From the NCBI GenBank assembly GCA_018648985.1, contig JABGOT010000109.1, positions 1-13,141 of the forward strand: 13,141 nucleotides of DNA. The letters run 5' to 3'. The notes under the pieces were generated by a model that was not told the DNA's origin, did not search any database, and worked only from the letters and a program-made list of their open reading frames with translations. This document shows positions 1-6,766 of this stretch, piece after piece. Position 1 is the stretch's first letter. Each line of letters begins with the position of its first letter. The DNA comes from Candidatus Ruthturnera sp. GTDB lineage: Bacteria; Pseudomonadota; Gammaproteobacteria; PS1; Pseudothioglobaceae. Position numbers and translations under genes: made by a program.

Positions 1-554
1 TTGAGCGTATCAAAGATAGTCTCAATCAAGATAATGTCAGAACCACCTTCAATCAAACCACGGGTTGATTCCACATACACACCAACCAGCTCGTCAAAGG
101 TAACGTTTCTAAAACCAGGGTCATTAACATCTGGCGAGAGCGAACAAGTGCGTGAAGTCGGGCCAATAACACCAGCAACAAAACGTGGCTTGTCTTCGGT
201 AGAAAACTCATCACAGGCTTCTCGTGCTAGGCGGGCGCTTTCAACATTAATTTCATAGGCGAATTCTTCCATCTTGTAATCAGACATGGAAGTTTTGGTA
301 GCATTAAAGGTATTAGTTTCAACAATATCAGCACCTACTTCAAGATAAGATCTGTGAATATCTTGAATAATTTGAGGCTGTGTGAGTGATAAAAGGTCGT
401 TATTACCTTGTACCAAGATATGCCAATCTTTAAAGCGTTCACCGCGATAATCTTCTTCGCTAAGCTTGTGCTTTTGGATCATAGTGCCCATGGCACCATC
501 AAGCACTAAAATTCGCTTTTCTAAAAGGGATTGTAATATCTGTTTTGTCGACAT
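1..554 (-). CDS. metH: Methionine synthase MetH, N-terminal part (partial)
   Basis: Cobalamin-dependent 5-methyltetrahydrofolate-homocysteine methyltransferase, the last step of methionine synthesis in the cytoplasm. The reverse strand reads MSTKQILQSLLEKRILVLDG and then AMGTMIQ, GNNDLL, GADIVETNTFNAT, GVIGPT, SPDVNDPGFRNVTFDEL and GGSDIILIETIFDTL. These follow the E. coli MetH homocysteine-binding barrel closely from residue 1 to about 184. The gene continues beyond the left edge, so the zinc-binding cysteines and the folate, B12 and activation domains are not visible. The start was chosen because the N terminus aligns with known MetH. There is no good Shine-Dalgarno in front of it, and a TATAAT lies only 7 nt upstream, so the mRNA may be nearly leaderless. 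It is divergent from the gene at 596. Only the identity as full-length MetH rather than a stand-alone homocysteine methyltransferase domain is inferred. Confidence 0.93.
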   Translation of the reverse strand, partial: MSTKQILQSLLEKRILVLDGAMGTMIQKHKLSEEDYRGERFKDWHILVQGNNDLLSLTQPQIIQDIHRSYLEVGADIVETNTFNATKTSMSDYKMEEFAYEINVESARLAREACDEFSTEDKPRFVAGVIGPTSRTCSLSPDVNDPGFRNVTFDELVGVYVESTRGLIEGGSDIILIETIFDTL

Positions 555-561
555 ATTTGGT

Positions 562-569
562 ATTATAAT
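562..569. promoter_or_regulatory. Overlapping back-to-back -10 hexamers between metH and the first Asn-rich gene
   Basis: The 41-nt gap between the divergent starts holds ATTATAAT, which reads TATAAT on the plus strand (564-569) and TATAAT on the minus strand (567-562). No convincing -35 is seen for either direction. If used, the plus transcript would start near 576 and the metH transcript near its ATG. Assignment as promoters is inference. Confidence 0.4.
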
Positions 570-595
570 TAAGTCTAATTTAATAGGGGGTTTTG

Positions 596-1048
596 ATGAA
601 AAAATTGTTTGTAGCAACTTTGTTTCTAGCCAGTTTTAATGCGCAGGCATTTTTAGACTTTAACAGTTATGGTTCTGGCTATGATGACAACGATTGGCCA
701 GTTTGGACACCAATGTTCTGGATGGAAAAAGTCACCGACAATAATATGTTTAGCAATAACAATAATAATAAACGCAATCAAGGCTATGGCTACCCTTATA
801 ACAACCGCCCATATAACGTTAACGCCTCACGCTTTGACATGAGCCAGATGCCAACCCCTGATCAAGCCTACCAGGCAGAGAGTAATCGTATGCCACACCC
901 AACACCCATGTTCATGACACCTGCGGCACAATCATTTACCAATTCAGGCAATACAGGTAATATGCCAAGCATGGGTGATTTACCAAGCCCTTACCCAGCT
1001 AATTATCAGTTTAACCAACCACCAAACCCTTACCCAAGCGGTTTTTAA
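596..1048 (+). CDS. Secreted Asn/Pro/Tyr-rich protein, sulfur-globule-protein-like (paralogue 1)
   Basis: About 150 residues. It has a Sec signal peptide (MKKLFVATLFLASFNAQA, cleavage after about residue 18), then a mature chain poor in Lys and rich in Asn, Pro, Tyr, Met and Gln, with a run of Asn near residue 54. ATG at 596 is preferred over TTG at 593 because AGGGGG sits 5 nt upstream of the ATG. Residues around WTPMFWMEKVTDNN match the core WDPRWYMEEMTNM of the next gene and FTPDWFSEEMDDM of the third, so the three are paralogues. The second half is more Pro/Met-rich than its siblings. Secreted, aromatic, Asn/Gly-rich low-complexity proteins of this size resemble the sulfur globule envelope proteins of purple sulfur bacteria; that link is inference from composition, not a proven homology. 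No terminator follows, and the next gene has its own promoter. Confidence 0.8.
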   Translation: MKKLFVATLFLASFNAQAFLDFNSYGSGYDDNDWPVWTPMFWMEKVTDNNMFSNNNNNKRNQGYGYPYNNRPYNVNASRFDMSQMPTPDQAYQAESNRMPHPTPMFMTPAAQSFTNSGNTGNMPSMGDLPSPYPANYQFNQPPNPYPSGF

Positions 1049-1057
1049 CGAATAGTA

Positions 1058-1085
1058 TTGACTTATAATATTACTATGTTATAAT
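1058..1085 (+). promoter_or_regulatory. Strong sigma70-type promoter of the second Asn-rich gene
   Basis: TTGACT at 1058-1063, a 16-bp spacer and a perfect TATAAT at 1080-1085, which also carries an extended -10 TG at 1077-1078. Predicted start near 1092, giving a 5' leader of about 33 nt with GGAG at 1113-1116. This is the best promoter match in the window and implies high constitutive expression. Confidence 0.75.
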
Positions 1086-1124
1086 ATACATTCCTTTTAT
1101 TTAAATTTTTATGGAGATAATACA

Positions 1125-1475
1125 ATGAAGAAGATAATCGCAATTTTTGCAATGGTAGCAGCACTAGGTGCTAACGCTTTTTGGAATAACAACAACAGCA
1201 TGCCTTGGGGCAACAGCTACAACAACAATGGTTACCAGTCTGACAACGGTATGTTTGGTTACAACCCATACGACTACTGGGATCCACGTTGGTATATGGA
1301 AGAAATGACTAACATGGTTGATGAAATCGACGATGAAATCAGCAGTAATGGCAACAATAACGGTTGGAACAACGGTTATGGTTACAACCCTTACAGCAAT
1401 GGTCCTTGGAATAACAACTCACCATGGAACAGAACTGCACCAGCTGCACCTGCACCTGTTGCTCCAGCAAAATAA
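1125..1475 (+). CDS. Secreted Asn/Trp/Gly-rich protein, sulfur-globule-protein-like (paralogue 2)
   Basis: A 116-residue exported protein. The signal peptide is MKKIIAIFAMVAALGANA, after which the mature chain starts FWNNNNSMPWGNSYNNN. A central acidic core (YDYWDPRWYMEEMTNMVDEID, about residues 46-66) interrupts Asn/Gly/Trp/Tyr-rich flanks, and the tail is an Ala/Pro stretch ending APAAPAPVAPAK. No cysteine is present. The short size, secretion signal, FWNNN/PWGN motifs and Ala-Pro tail recall sulfur globule proteins (SgpA/B/C) of Chromatiaceae, which coat periplasmic sulfur deposits; this is a resemblance from memory and not an alignment. A near-consensus promoter and a strong terminator frame it as an abundant monocistronic message. 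It could instead be a structural surface or matrix protein. Confidence 0.85.
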   Translation: MKKIIAIFAMVAALGANAFWNNNNSMPWGNSYNNNGYQSDNGMFGYNPYDYWDPRWYMEEMTNMVDEIDDEISSNGNNNGWNNGYGYNPYSNGPWNNNSPWNRTAPAAPAPVAPAK

Positions 1476-1493
1476 TTTAATTTATTTCTGCTA

Positions 1494-1529
1494 GAAAAAA
1501 AACCAGCACTTGTTGCTGGTTTTTTTTTC
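1494..1529 (+). terminator. Rho-independent terminator after paralogue 2
   Basis: AACCAGCA (1501-1508), loop CTTGT, TGCTGGTT (1514-1521), preceded by an A-run and followed by T to 1528. The A-run can pair with the T-run and extend the stem. Confidence 0.92.
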
Positions 1530-1550
1530 GTCTGATGAGAATTATTGGTT

Positions 1551-1556
1551 TATAAT
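1551..1556 (+). promoter_or_regulatory. Candidate -10 of the third Asn-rich gene
   Basis: A perfect TATAAT stands between the preceding terminator and the gene, with no clear -35 17 bp upstream. Because a terminator separates this gene from the one before, it needs its own promoter and this is the best candidate. Predicted start near 1563, leader about 30 nt. Confidence 0.5.
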
Positions 1557-1592
1557 GACCTTTCATTTTTTAAATATATAGAGGAGAGCAAG

Positions 1593-2075
1593 ATGAAAAA
1601 AATTATTACTGTTTCACTATTAACCCTAGCATTAAACGCAACTGCAGGTTGGGGTGGTAACAATACCCCTTGGGGCAACAACAGCTTTAACAACGGTCCA
1701 TGGGGTGGTTCTAACAATAACAATGGTATTGTTGGTAACAACCCGTATTCAATGTTCACACCAGATTGGTTCAGTGAAGAAATGGATGACATGATGGATG
1801 AGTTTGATTCTAACAACAACGGCCCTTGGGGTAACAACACACCTTGGAATAACAACAATTTCAACAACGGTCCTTGGAATAACTCTAACTTTAACAACAG
1901 CCCTTGGAACAATAAAAACTTTAACAATGGCCCATGGAATAATTCTAATTTCAACAACGGTCCTTGGAGTGGTCAAACAACCCCTTGGAATAACAACTCT
2001 TTTAAAAACGCTCCATGGAGTAACTACGGTTATAACAGAGTCATTCCTACAACGGCAAACACTAGTGCCAAGTAA
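1593..2075 (+). CDS. Secreted Asn/Trp/Pro-rich repeat protein, sulfur-globule-protein-like (paralogue 3)
   Basis: A 160-residue exported protein. The ATG at 1593 is chosen because AGGAG lies 6 nt upstream (1582-1586) and it begins a proper signal peptide, MKKIITVSLLTLALNATA; upstream in-frame ATG extensions would spoil it. The mature chain has GWGGNN/TPWGNN segments, the acidic core FTPDWFSEEMDDMMDEFD (about residues 57-74) shared with the two upstream genes, then four tandem 10-residue units of FNNGPWNNSN type (residues 90-129) and further PWN motifs to the end. It contains no Cys and almost no hydrophobic residues other than Phe, Trp and Pro. The repeated Trp/Asn pattern suggests a self-assembling coat protein; sulfur globule envelope is the favoured but unproven role. 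Antisense and +1 frame openings here are products of the repetitive composition. Confidence 0.85.
   Translation: MKKIITVSLLTLALNATAGWGGNNTPWGNNSFNNGPWGGSNNNNGIVGNNPYSMFTPDWFSEEMDDMMDEFDSNNNGPWGNNTPWNNNNFNNGPWNNSNFNNSPWNNKNFNNGPWNNSNFNNGPWSGQTTPWNNNSFKNAPWSNYGYNRVIPTTANTSAK
1860..1979 (+). repeat. Four tandem 30-bp repeats inside paralogue 3
   Basis: Units start at 1860, 1890, 1920 and 1950 and encode FNNGPWNNSN, FNNSPWNNKN, FNNGPWNNSN and FNNGPWSGQT. Synonymous sites differ between units (for example TTC/TTT, GGT/GGC), so the array is not a fresh slippage product and is held at the protein level. Confidence 0.88.
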
Positions 2076-2092
2076 GAAAATCGCTTAATCTT

Positions 2093-2121
2093 AAAAAGCC
2101 AGCTTTATGCTGGCTTTTTTG
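2093..2121 (+). terminator. Rho-independent terminator after paralogue 3
   Basis: AAAAAGCCAGC, loop TTTAT, GCTGGCTTTTTT. The stem is 2098-2103 with 2109-2114, extended by A/T pairing. An upstream ATG of the following reading frame (2107) lies in its loop, which argues against that ATG as a start. Confidence 0.93.
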
Positions 2122-2148
2122 TTGCTAAATCTTGATAAAATAACCAAA

Positions 2149-3126
2149 ATGTGGACTTACATACTTAGAAGGGCTTTATATAGTATTCCTATTTTATTAG
2201 GGGTTAACCTTATTACGTTTCTGTTATTTTTTATGGTTAACACACCCGACGATATGGCGCGTATACAGTTAGGCGCCAAGCATGTTACGCAAGCTGACAT
2301 CCACACCTGGAAAGAAGAAAAAGGCTACAACAAACCCTTGTTTGTTAATACCGATCAATCAGGCGCAGCCATACTGACAGACACCATTTTTTACCAAAAA
2401 TCCATCCCTTTATTTCAGCTAGATTTTGGTCATTCAGATTCAGGTAGAAACATCAATAAAGACATTAATGAGCGCATGTGGCCGTCATTGGCTTTGGCTA
2501 TTCCATCCTTTATCATTGCACTGATTACCAACATCGTATTTGCCATGTGGATGGTGATGCTGCTCGGCACCAAGTTAGAGCGAATGAGCCTGATTTTTAC
2601 CGTGGCACTGATGTCTATATCTGGGCTTTTCTATATCATCATTGGCCAAAAAATTGTCGCTGGTATGTGGCACTGGTTCCCTGTTTCTGGCTATCAAGAT
2701 GGCTTTGAATCTTGGCGTTTTGTTATGCTACCAGTGCTCATCGGCGTAGTCGCTGGGCTTGGTGCAGGAGTCAGATGGTACCGTTCGATATTTTTAGAAG
2801 AAATCAACAAGCCTTATGTTAATACCGCCCGCGCCAAAGGGCTTAGCGAGCAACAAGTATTATTCAAACACGTACTAAAAAATGCCATGATTCCCATTCT
2901 AACTGGTGTGGTCGTGGTGATTCCATCGTTGTTTATGGGTAGTCTAATTATGGAAAGTTTCTTTTCTATTCCGGGCTTAGGTAGCTACACCATCGATGCC
3001 ATTAATTCACAAGATTTTGCCATTGTAAGAGCGATGGTATTCTTGGGTTCGATTCTTTATATTGTCGGCCTATTGTTAACAGACATCTCCTACACTTGGG
3101 TTGATCCTAGGGTGAAGTTCAAATGA
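2149..3126 (+). CDS. Peptide-type ABC transporter permease, DppB/OppB/YejB family
   Basis: Inner-membrane permease of about 325 residues, first subunit of a peptide/nickel-class ABC importer. The start at 2149 gives the family N terminus MWTYILRRALYSIPILLGVN (Arg-rich, then TM1). The earlier in-frame ATG at 2107 lies in the terminator hairpin. Several hydrophobic segments follow. The cytoplasmic EAA loop that contacts the ATPase is clear: YVNTARAKGLSEQQVLFKHV followed by LKNAMIP. The C terminus, DPRVKFK, is typical. The stop overlaps the next start as ATGA, implying translational coupling. No strong Shine-Dalgarno is seen. Substrate is not readable from sequence; YejB-like microcin C/peptide uptake and DppB-like dipeptide uptake are both possible. 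Confidence 0.9.
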   Translation: MWTYILRRALYSIPILLGVNLITFLLFFMVNTPDDMARIQLGAKHVTQADIHTWKEEKGYNKPLFVNTDQSGAAILTDTIFYQKSIPLFQLDFGHSDSGRNINKDINERMWPSLALAIPSFIIALITNIVFAMWMVMLLGTKLERMSLIFTVALMSISGLFYIIIGQKIVAGMWHWFPVSGYQDGFESWRFVMLPVLIGVVAGLGAGVRWYRSIFLEEINKPYVNTARAKGLSEQQVLFKHVLKNAMIPILTGVVVVIPSLFMGSLIMESFFSIPGLGSYTIDAINSQDFAIVRAMVFLGSILYIVGLLLTDISYTWVDPRVKFK

Positions 3127-4433
3127 CATTTATCTGGCTTTGGACTGACTTCTTGCTCTGGGTGTTATTCGCCCTGAGTATGATCGCCGTGGTAAAAATA
3201 CGCGGTAATGAGTTATTGAGTCAAAAATGGCAAAAAATCTTTGCCCAGCCTTTGGCACTGTCTGCTTTTATTGTCTTTGCATTCTATATTTTAATCGGCT
3301 TGTCAGACTCTATTCATTTTAGGCTTGATAACAACACCACAACTTACAGCGTGCTGGATAGGGCGCTATTGCCCGCCCTAGAAGCCGAAGAAAAAACCTA
3401 CTCCACCCCACTGAATTTTGAGCAATTTTCAAAAGAATATTTAGACAACGGCCTTCGTGGACGCGTACATTTAAACCTAGTCTCAGCCGAAATCACCAAT
3501 GCCAGCGACAACACCAAAAATCTATTGTCTATCAGTGCCAATGCACTGTTTTATGCAGTTAGTATTTTTGTTGTCTTTATCTTATTTTTAGCAAAATTCA
3601 CCGCCATTAATACCAAAAATAATCGATCAGCTTTCGTCACTATTTTTGCATTAATATTCTTCTGTACTTGGGTAGTACTACTCATGCCAAATTATCATAT
3701 CTTAGGTACAGATAAAGCTGGCATTGATGTTTTTTACAAAGCGGTAAAGAGTATTCGCACCGGTATGATATTTGGCTTATTAACAACGCTATTGGCCTTA
3801 CCACCAGCCATTATCCTAGGGTTGATGGCGGGCTACTTTAAGGGCAAAACTGATGACGTTATTCAGTACATTTATACGACTATTAATGCGATTCCAGGCA
3901 TCTTGCTTATCGCTGCTTTGGTGTTAATTTTGCAAGTTTATATGGATGAACACGCTTCTGATTACGCCTCTGCTTTAGAGCGTTCAGACCTTAAATTATT
4001 ATTACTTTGTGTGATACTAGCACTCACTTCATGGACAGGCCTATGTCGTTTAATCCGCGCCGAAACACTCAAACTATCAGAGTTAGAATTTGTCCAAGCT
4101 GCCAAAGTTTTTGGTGTCAGTAATATCAAAATTTTGTTCAACCACCTTATGCCTAATGTTATGCATTTGGTGCTAATCTCCATCGTGCTTGATTTTTCAG
4201 GCTTGGTGCTGATTGAGGCGGTACTGTCATATGTCGGTGTGGGTGTTGATGCCACCACCATGAGTTGGGGTAATATGATCAATGCTGCTCGTTTAGAATT
4301 ATCAACCGATCCAGTCGTTTGGTGGCCGCTAGCCTCTAGCTTTATCTTTATGTTTATTTTGGTGCTTAGTGCTAACCTGTTTGCCGATCGAGTACGTCAG
4401 GTGTTTGATCCAAAAGGAGATGACAATGCCTAA
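3123..4433 (+). CDS. Peptide-type ABC transporter permease, DppC/OppC/YejE family, with enlarged periplasmic region
   Basis: Second permease subunit, 436 residues. Family members are usually about 300-340, so it is long. TM1 is near residues 8-25 and TM2 near 45-62. A hydrophilic stretch of about 75 residues then faces the periplasm, followed by a TM pair near 142-160 and 170-188 and the ordinary permease core from about residue 215. The EAA loop reads LEFVQAAKVFGVSNIKILFN, then HLMPN. SYVGVGVDATTMSWGNMI near the end is the conserved DppC-type segment. The start overlaps the upstream stop by 4 nt, and the end overlaps the ATPase start by 8 nt. The additional N-terminal segments may form a docking surface for a binding protein; that is inference. 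Confidence 0.9.
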   Translation: MTFIWLWTDFLLWVLFALSMIAVVKIRGNELLSQKWQKIFAQPLALSAFIVFAFYILIGLSDSIHFRLDNNTTTYSVLDRALLPALEAEEKTYSTPLNFEQFSKEYLDNGLRGRVHLNLVSAEITNASDNTKNLLSISANALFYAVSIFVVFILFLAKFTAINTKNNRSAFVTIFALIFFCTWVVLLMPNYHILGTDKAGIDVFYKAVKSIRTGMIFGLLTTLLALPPAIILGLMAGYFKGKTDDVIQYIYTTINAIPGILLIAALVLILQVYMDEHASDYASALERSDLKLLLLCVILALTSWTGLCRLIRAETLKLSELEFVQAAKVFGVSNIKILFNHLMPNVMHLVLISIVLDFSGLVLIEAVLSYVGVGVDATTMSWGNMINAARLELSTDPVVWWPLASSFIFMFILVLSANLFADRVRQVFDPKGDDNA

Positions 4434-5976
4434 AACTTTACTCAGTGTTGAAAATTTATCAATTTTTACCAAATCACAAAAAATCGTAAATAATATTAGC
4501 TTTAGTATTAACGAGGGTGAAATCTTCGCTTTGGTGGGTGAATCTGGCTCTGGAAAGAGCTTAACAGCACTAAGTATCGTTGATTTACTTGCTAAAAACC
4601 TCAAAAAGAGCGGTAACATCACCTACCAAGATGCTGATTTAAGTCATTCGCAAAATATCCAAAATTTTCGTGGCTCAGAAATCGCCTTTATTTTTCAAGA
4701 CCCGACCAACAGTCTAAACCCTATTATGACCATTGGCGAGCAAGTAGATGAAGCGCTAGCCTTACACACCAATTTAGCCAAAAAACAGCGAAAATCAAGA
4801 GTTTTAGATCTTTTTGACCAGGTTGATTTAGATACTAGTATGCAAATGTACGCTCGCTACCCTCATCAAGTCTCTGGTGGGCAAAAACAACGCGTGATGA
4901 TCGCCTGTGCACTCGCCGGCGGCGCCAAACTACTGATTGCTGATGAGCCAACCACCGCACTTGATGTCACCACACAAAAACAAGTGCTTGAATTGTTGTT
5001 AACGTTACGAAAAAATCAGAAATTATCGATATTGCTTATCACACACGATTTATCCGTAGTTAAGCTCATGGCAGACAGAGTGGCGGTCATGCGTCAAGGC
5101 GACATTATTGAAAACCGCGATAAAGCTGAGTTTTTCCAAAACCCTAAAGAACAATATTCTAAAGAGCTTTTAGTTTCTTTGCCAAAAGGCACTCGAGACC
5201 AAGCCTTTGGCGATGTGCTTATCAAAGGCGACAAAGTTAAAGTTTATTTCCCGATTAAAACTGGCTTATTGCAGCGTACTACCGATTATGTTAGAGCGGT
5301 TGATGAGATTAACTTCACTCTAAAACAAGGGCAAAATCTCGCCATTGTTGGTGAATCTGGCTCAGGTAAAACCACATTAGCCAAAGCCATTATGCGCCAG
5401 ATAGACTTGTTTGATGGTCATGTTAGTATGGGCAATAAAGCCATTAAAAAATACGATCGTAAGTCATACGCGGCTAAGGTGCAAATTGTCTTTCAAAATG
5501 TTACTTCGAGTTTTAACCCACGCATGCGCATTTCACAAACCCTACTTGAAGGCTTGCAAGCGCTTAATCCAGCTCAAGCAAACGCTGCTTATTTGGCCGA
5601 GTTGTTACAAGAAGTAGAGCTTGATCCTGAGCTTATGCATCGCTACCCACACGAACTTTCAGGTGGGCAATTACAGCGCTTGTCGATTGCGCGTGCCATT
5701 AGTGTCAATCCAGAAGTGATTATTTGTGACGAACCCACCTCAGCACTCGATGCTACCGTTAAAGTGCAAATACTCGATTTGTTATTACGCTTACAAAAGG
5801 AAAAGGGCATTAGCTACATCATCATTACTCATGACATCTCGATTGTTGATTATTTTGCCGACCATGTGATTGTCATGAAGCAAGGTAAAGCCTTAGAAAG
5901 CGGTGTTACACAAGACATCCTTGCCAATCCTCACAATGATTACACCAAAGCGCTTTTGTCTTCAGTGCTAAATTAA
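4426..5976 (+). CDS. Fused two-domain ABC ATPase of a peptide-type importer (DppD-DppF / YejF type)
   Basis: Cytoplasmic ATPase of 516 residues with two complete nucleotide-binding domains. Domain 1 has Walker A GESGSGKS (38-45), Q-loop FIFQDPTNSLNP, signature VSGGQKQR (149-156) and Walker B LLIADEPTTALD (169-180), with a THDLS H-loop. Domain 2 has Walker A GESGSGKTT (308-316), signature LSGGQLQR (410-417), Walker B VIICDEPTSALD (430-441) and THDIS. Both sites look catalytically intact. ATG at 4426 is preferred because AAAGGAG ends 6 nt upstream (AGGAG 4415-4419) and MPKTLLSVENL is a normal N terminus. It is coupled to both permeases. No solute-binding protein gene is next to this operon, so the binding protein is either elsewhere or outside the window. 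Confidence 0.94.
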   Translation: MPKTLLSVENLSIFTKSQKIVNNISFSINEGEIFALVGESGSGKSLTALSIVDLLAKNLKKSGNITYQDADLSHSQNIQNFRGSEIAFIFQDPTNSLNPIMTIGEQVDEALALHTNLAKKQRKSRVLDLFDQVDLDTSMQMYARYPHQVSGGQKQRVMIACALAGGAKLLIADEPTTALDVTTQKQVLELLLTLRKNQKLSILLITHDLSVVKLMADRVAVMRQGDIIENRDKAEFFQNPKEQYSKELLVSLPKGTRDQAFGDVLIKGDKVKVYFPIKTGLLQRTTDYVRAVDEINFTLKQGQNLAIVGESGSGKTTLAKAIMRQIDLFDGHVSMGNKAIKKYDRKSYAAKVQIVFQNVTSSFNPRMRISQTLLEGLQALNPAQANAAYLAELLQEVELDPELMHRYPHELSGGQLQRLSIARAISVNPEVIICDEPTSALDATVKVQILDLLLRLQKEKGISYIIITHDISIVDYFADHVIVMKQGKALESGVTQDILANPHNDYTKALLSSVLN

Positions 5977-6024
5977 GGTAAAATTTCGCACTCAAATTAA
6001 CCATTTTTTAAATCAGGATTAAGC

Positions 6025-6432
6025 ATGAGTGAACATTGTATTTTTTGTAAATTAAGAGACGAGCGTGTTATTTATGAGTGCGAGCACACCAAAGCATTTA
6101 TTGACACTTATCCTGCCTCACCTGGGCATACGCTGATTATTCCAAAACGTCACTTTGCCACGTATTTTGAAGCCACTGAAGATGAAATACTGGCCATTGG
6201 TAAAGCGCTCAAAGCCGCCAAAAAAATCCTCGATGAAGAATTCTCACCTGATGCTTACAACATCGGCGTTAACAATGGCGGTGCCGCAGGGCAAAGCGTG
6301 ATGCATTTGCATGTGCACTTAATTCCACGATACAAAGGCGATGTCGAAGATCCAAAGGGTGGCGTACGCTGGATCCTAAAAGACAAAGCCAACTATTGGG
6401 ACAGCAAGGCCACCACCAAAAGAGTAACTTAG
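6025..6432 (+). CDS. HIT-family (histidine triad) nucleotide phosphoramidase, HinT/Hit-like
   Basis: A 135-residue cytoplasmic hydrolase acting on nucleoside phosphoramidates or dinucleotides. The catalytic triad is HLHVHLI, His94-His96-His98, with His96 the expected nucleophile. Upstream are GHTLIIPKRH and NNGGAAGQSV, both normal for the family. CIFC near the N terminus (Cys5, Cys8) belongs to the zinc-binding version. AGGA at 6015-6018 lies 6 nt before the ATG. It follows the ABC ATPase by 48 nt with no terminator between, so co-transcription is likely. E. coli HinT hydrolyses processed microcin C, and YejABEF imports it; the pairing here is suggestive but generic, as HIT proteins are common. 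Confidence 0.93.
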   Translation: MSEHCIFCKLRDERVIYECEHTKAFIDTYPASPGHTLIIPKRHFATYFEATEDEILAIGKALKAAKKILDEEFSPDAYNIGVNNGGAAGQSVMHLHVHLIPRYKGDVEDPKGGVRWILKDKANYWDSKATTKRVT

Positions 6433-6512
6433 TCAAAAAACATACGCCCCTATTTTTATTCACCGATTAGGTGTATAGTTAAATTGAATCAATCAAAAAA
6501 ATAGGAGGCAGT

Positions 6513-6758
6513 ATGAAGTTTAAAAGTATCACTATGGCACTCGCAGCCACTGTGTCAACGGCTGGCACCTCAATGGCGGCACAATCATTGGCTAAAGATT
6601 ATGCGCAATCAGTACACACGCAGGCAAAAATTAACACACAAGCCGTACAGCCCTGGCACAAAGGTTATCAACCAGAAGTTCAGACTTGGTCAAAGCTTAA
6701 TGCTCGCCACTTAAAAAGCGCAAGCAGAATGTACAATCACGGCATTAAAAGGGCCTAA
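6513..6758 (+). CDS. Small secreted protein of unknown function
   Basis: An 81-residue protein not recognised as a member of a named family. A signal peptide (MKFKSITMALAATVSTAGTS plus MA, cleavage after about residue 22) leads a mature chain of about 59 residues that is Gln/Lys/His-rich, basic and free of cysteine, with WHKGYQPEVQTWSKLNARHL in the middle. A very strong AGGAGG at 6503-6508, 4 nt before the ATG, supports the start and suggests good translation. A weak -10-like TATAGT at 6474-6479 lies upstream, next to a small CACC-GATTA-GGTG inverted repeat (6461-6473). The gene converges on the peroxiredoxin gene with only 8 nt between stops and no visible terminator. Confidence 0.75.
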   Translation: MKFKSITMALAATVSTAGTSMAAQSLAKDYAQSVHTQAKINTQAVQPWHKGYQPEVQTWSKLNARHLKSASRMYNHGIKRA

Positions 6759-6766
6759 TTAAGCGT

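Noticed and set aside
1..258. Plus-strand open frame at the left edge
   Set aside because: It is antisense to metH, which is clearly coding on the minus strand.
1550..1976. Two antisense open frames across the third Asn-rich gene
   Set aside because: They are complements of AAC/AAT and CCN/TGG repeats, have Leu/Ile/Val-Pro-Arg repeats with no known family, and lack ribosome sites.
6461..6473. CACC-GATTA-GGTG inverted repeat before the small secreted gene as a terminator
   Set aside because: Four base pairs and no T-run are too weak; it is mentioned only as a possible operator.
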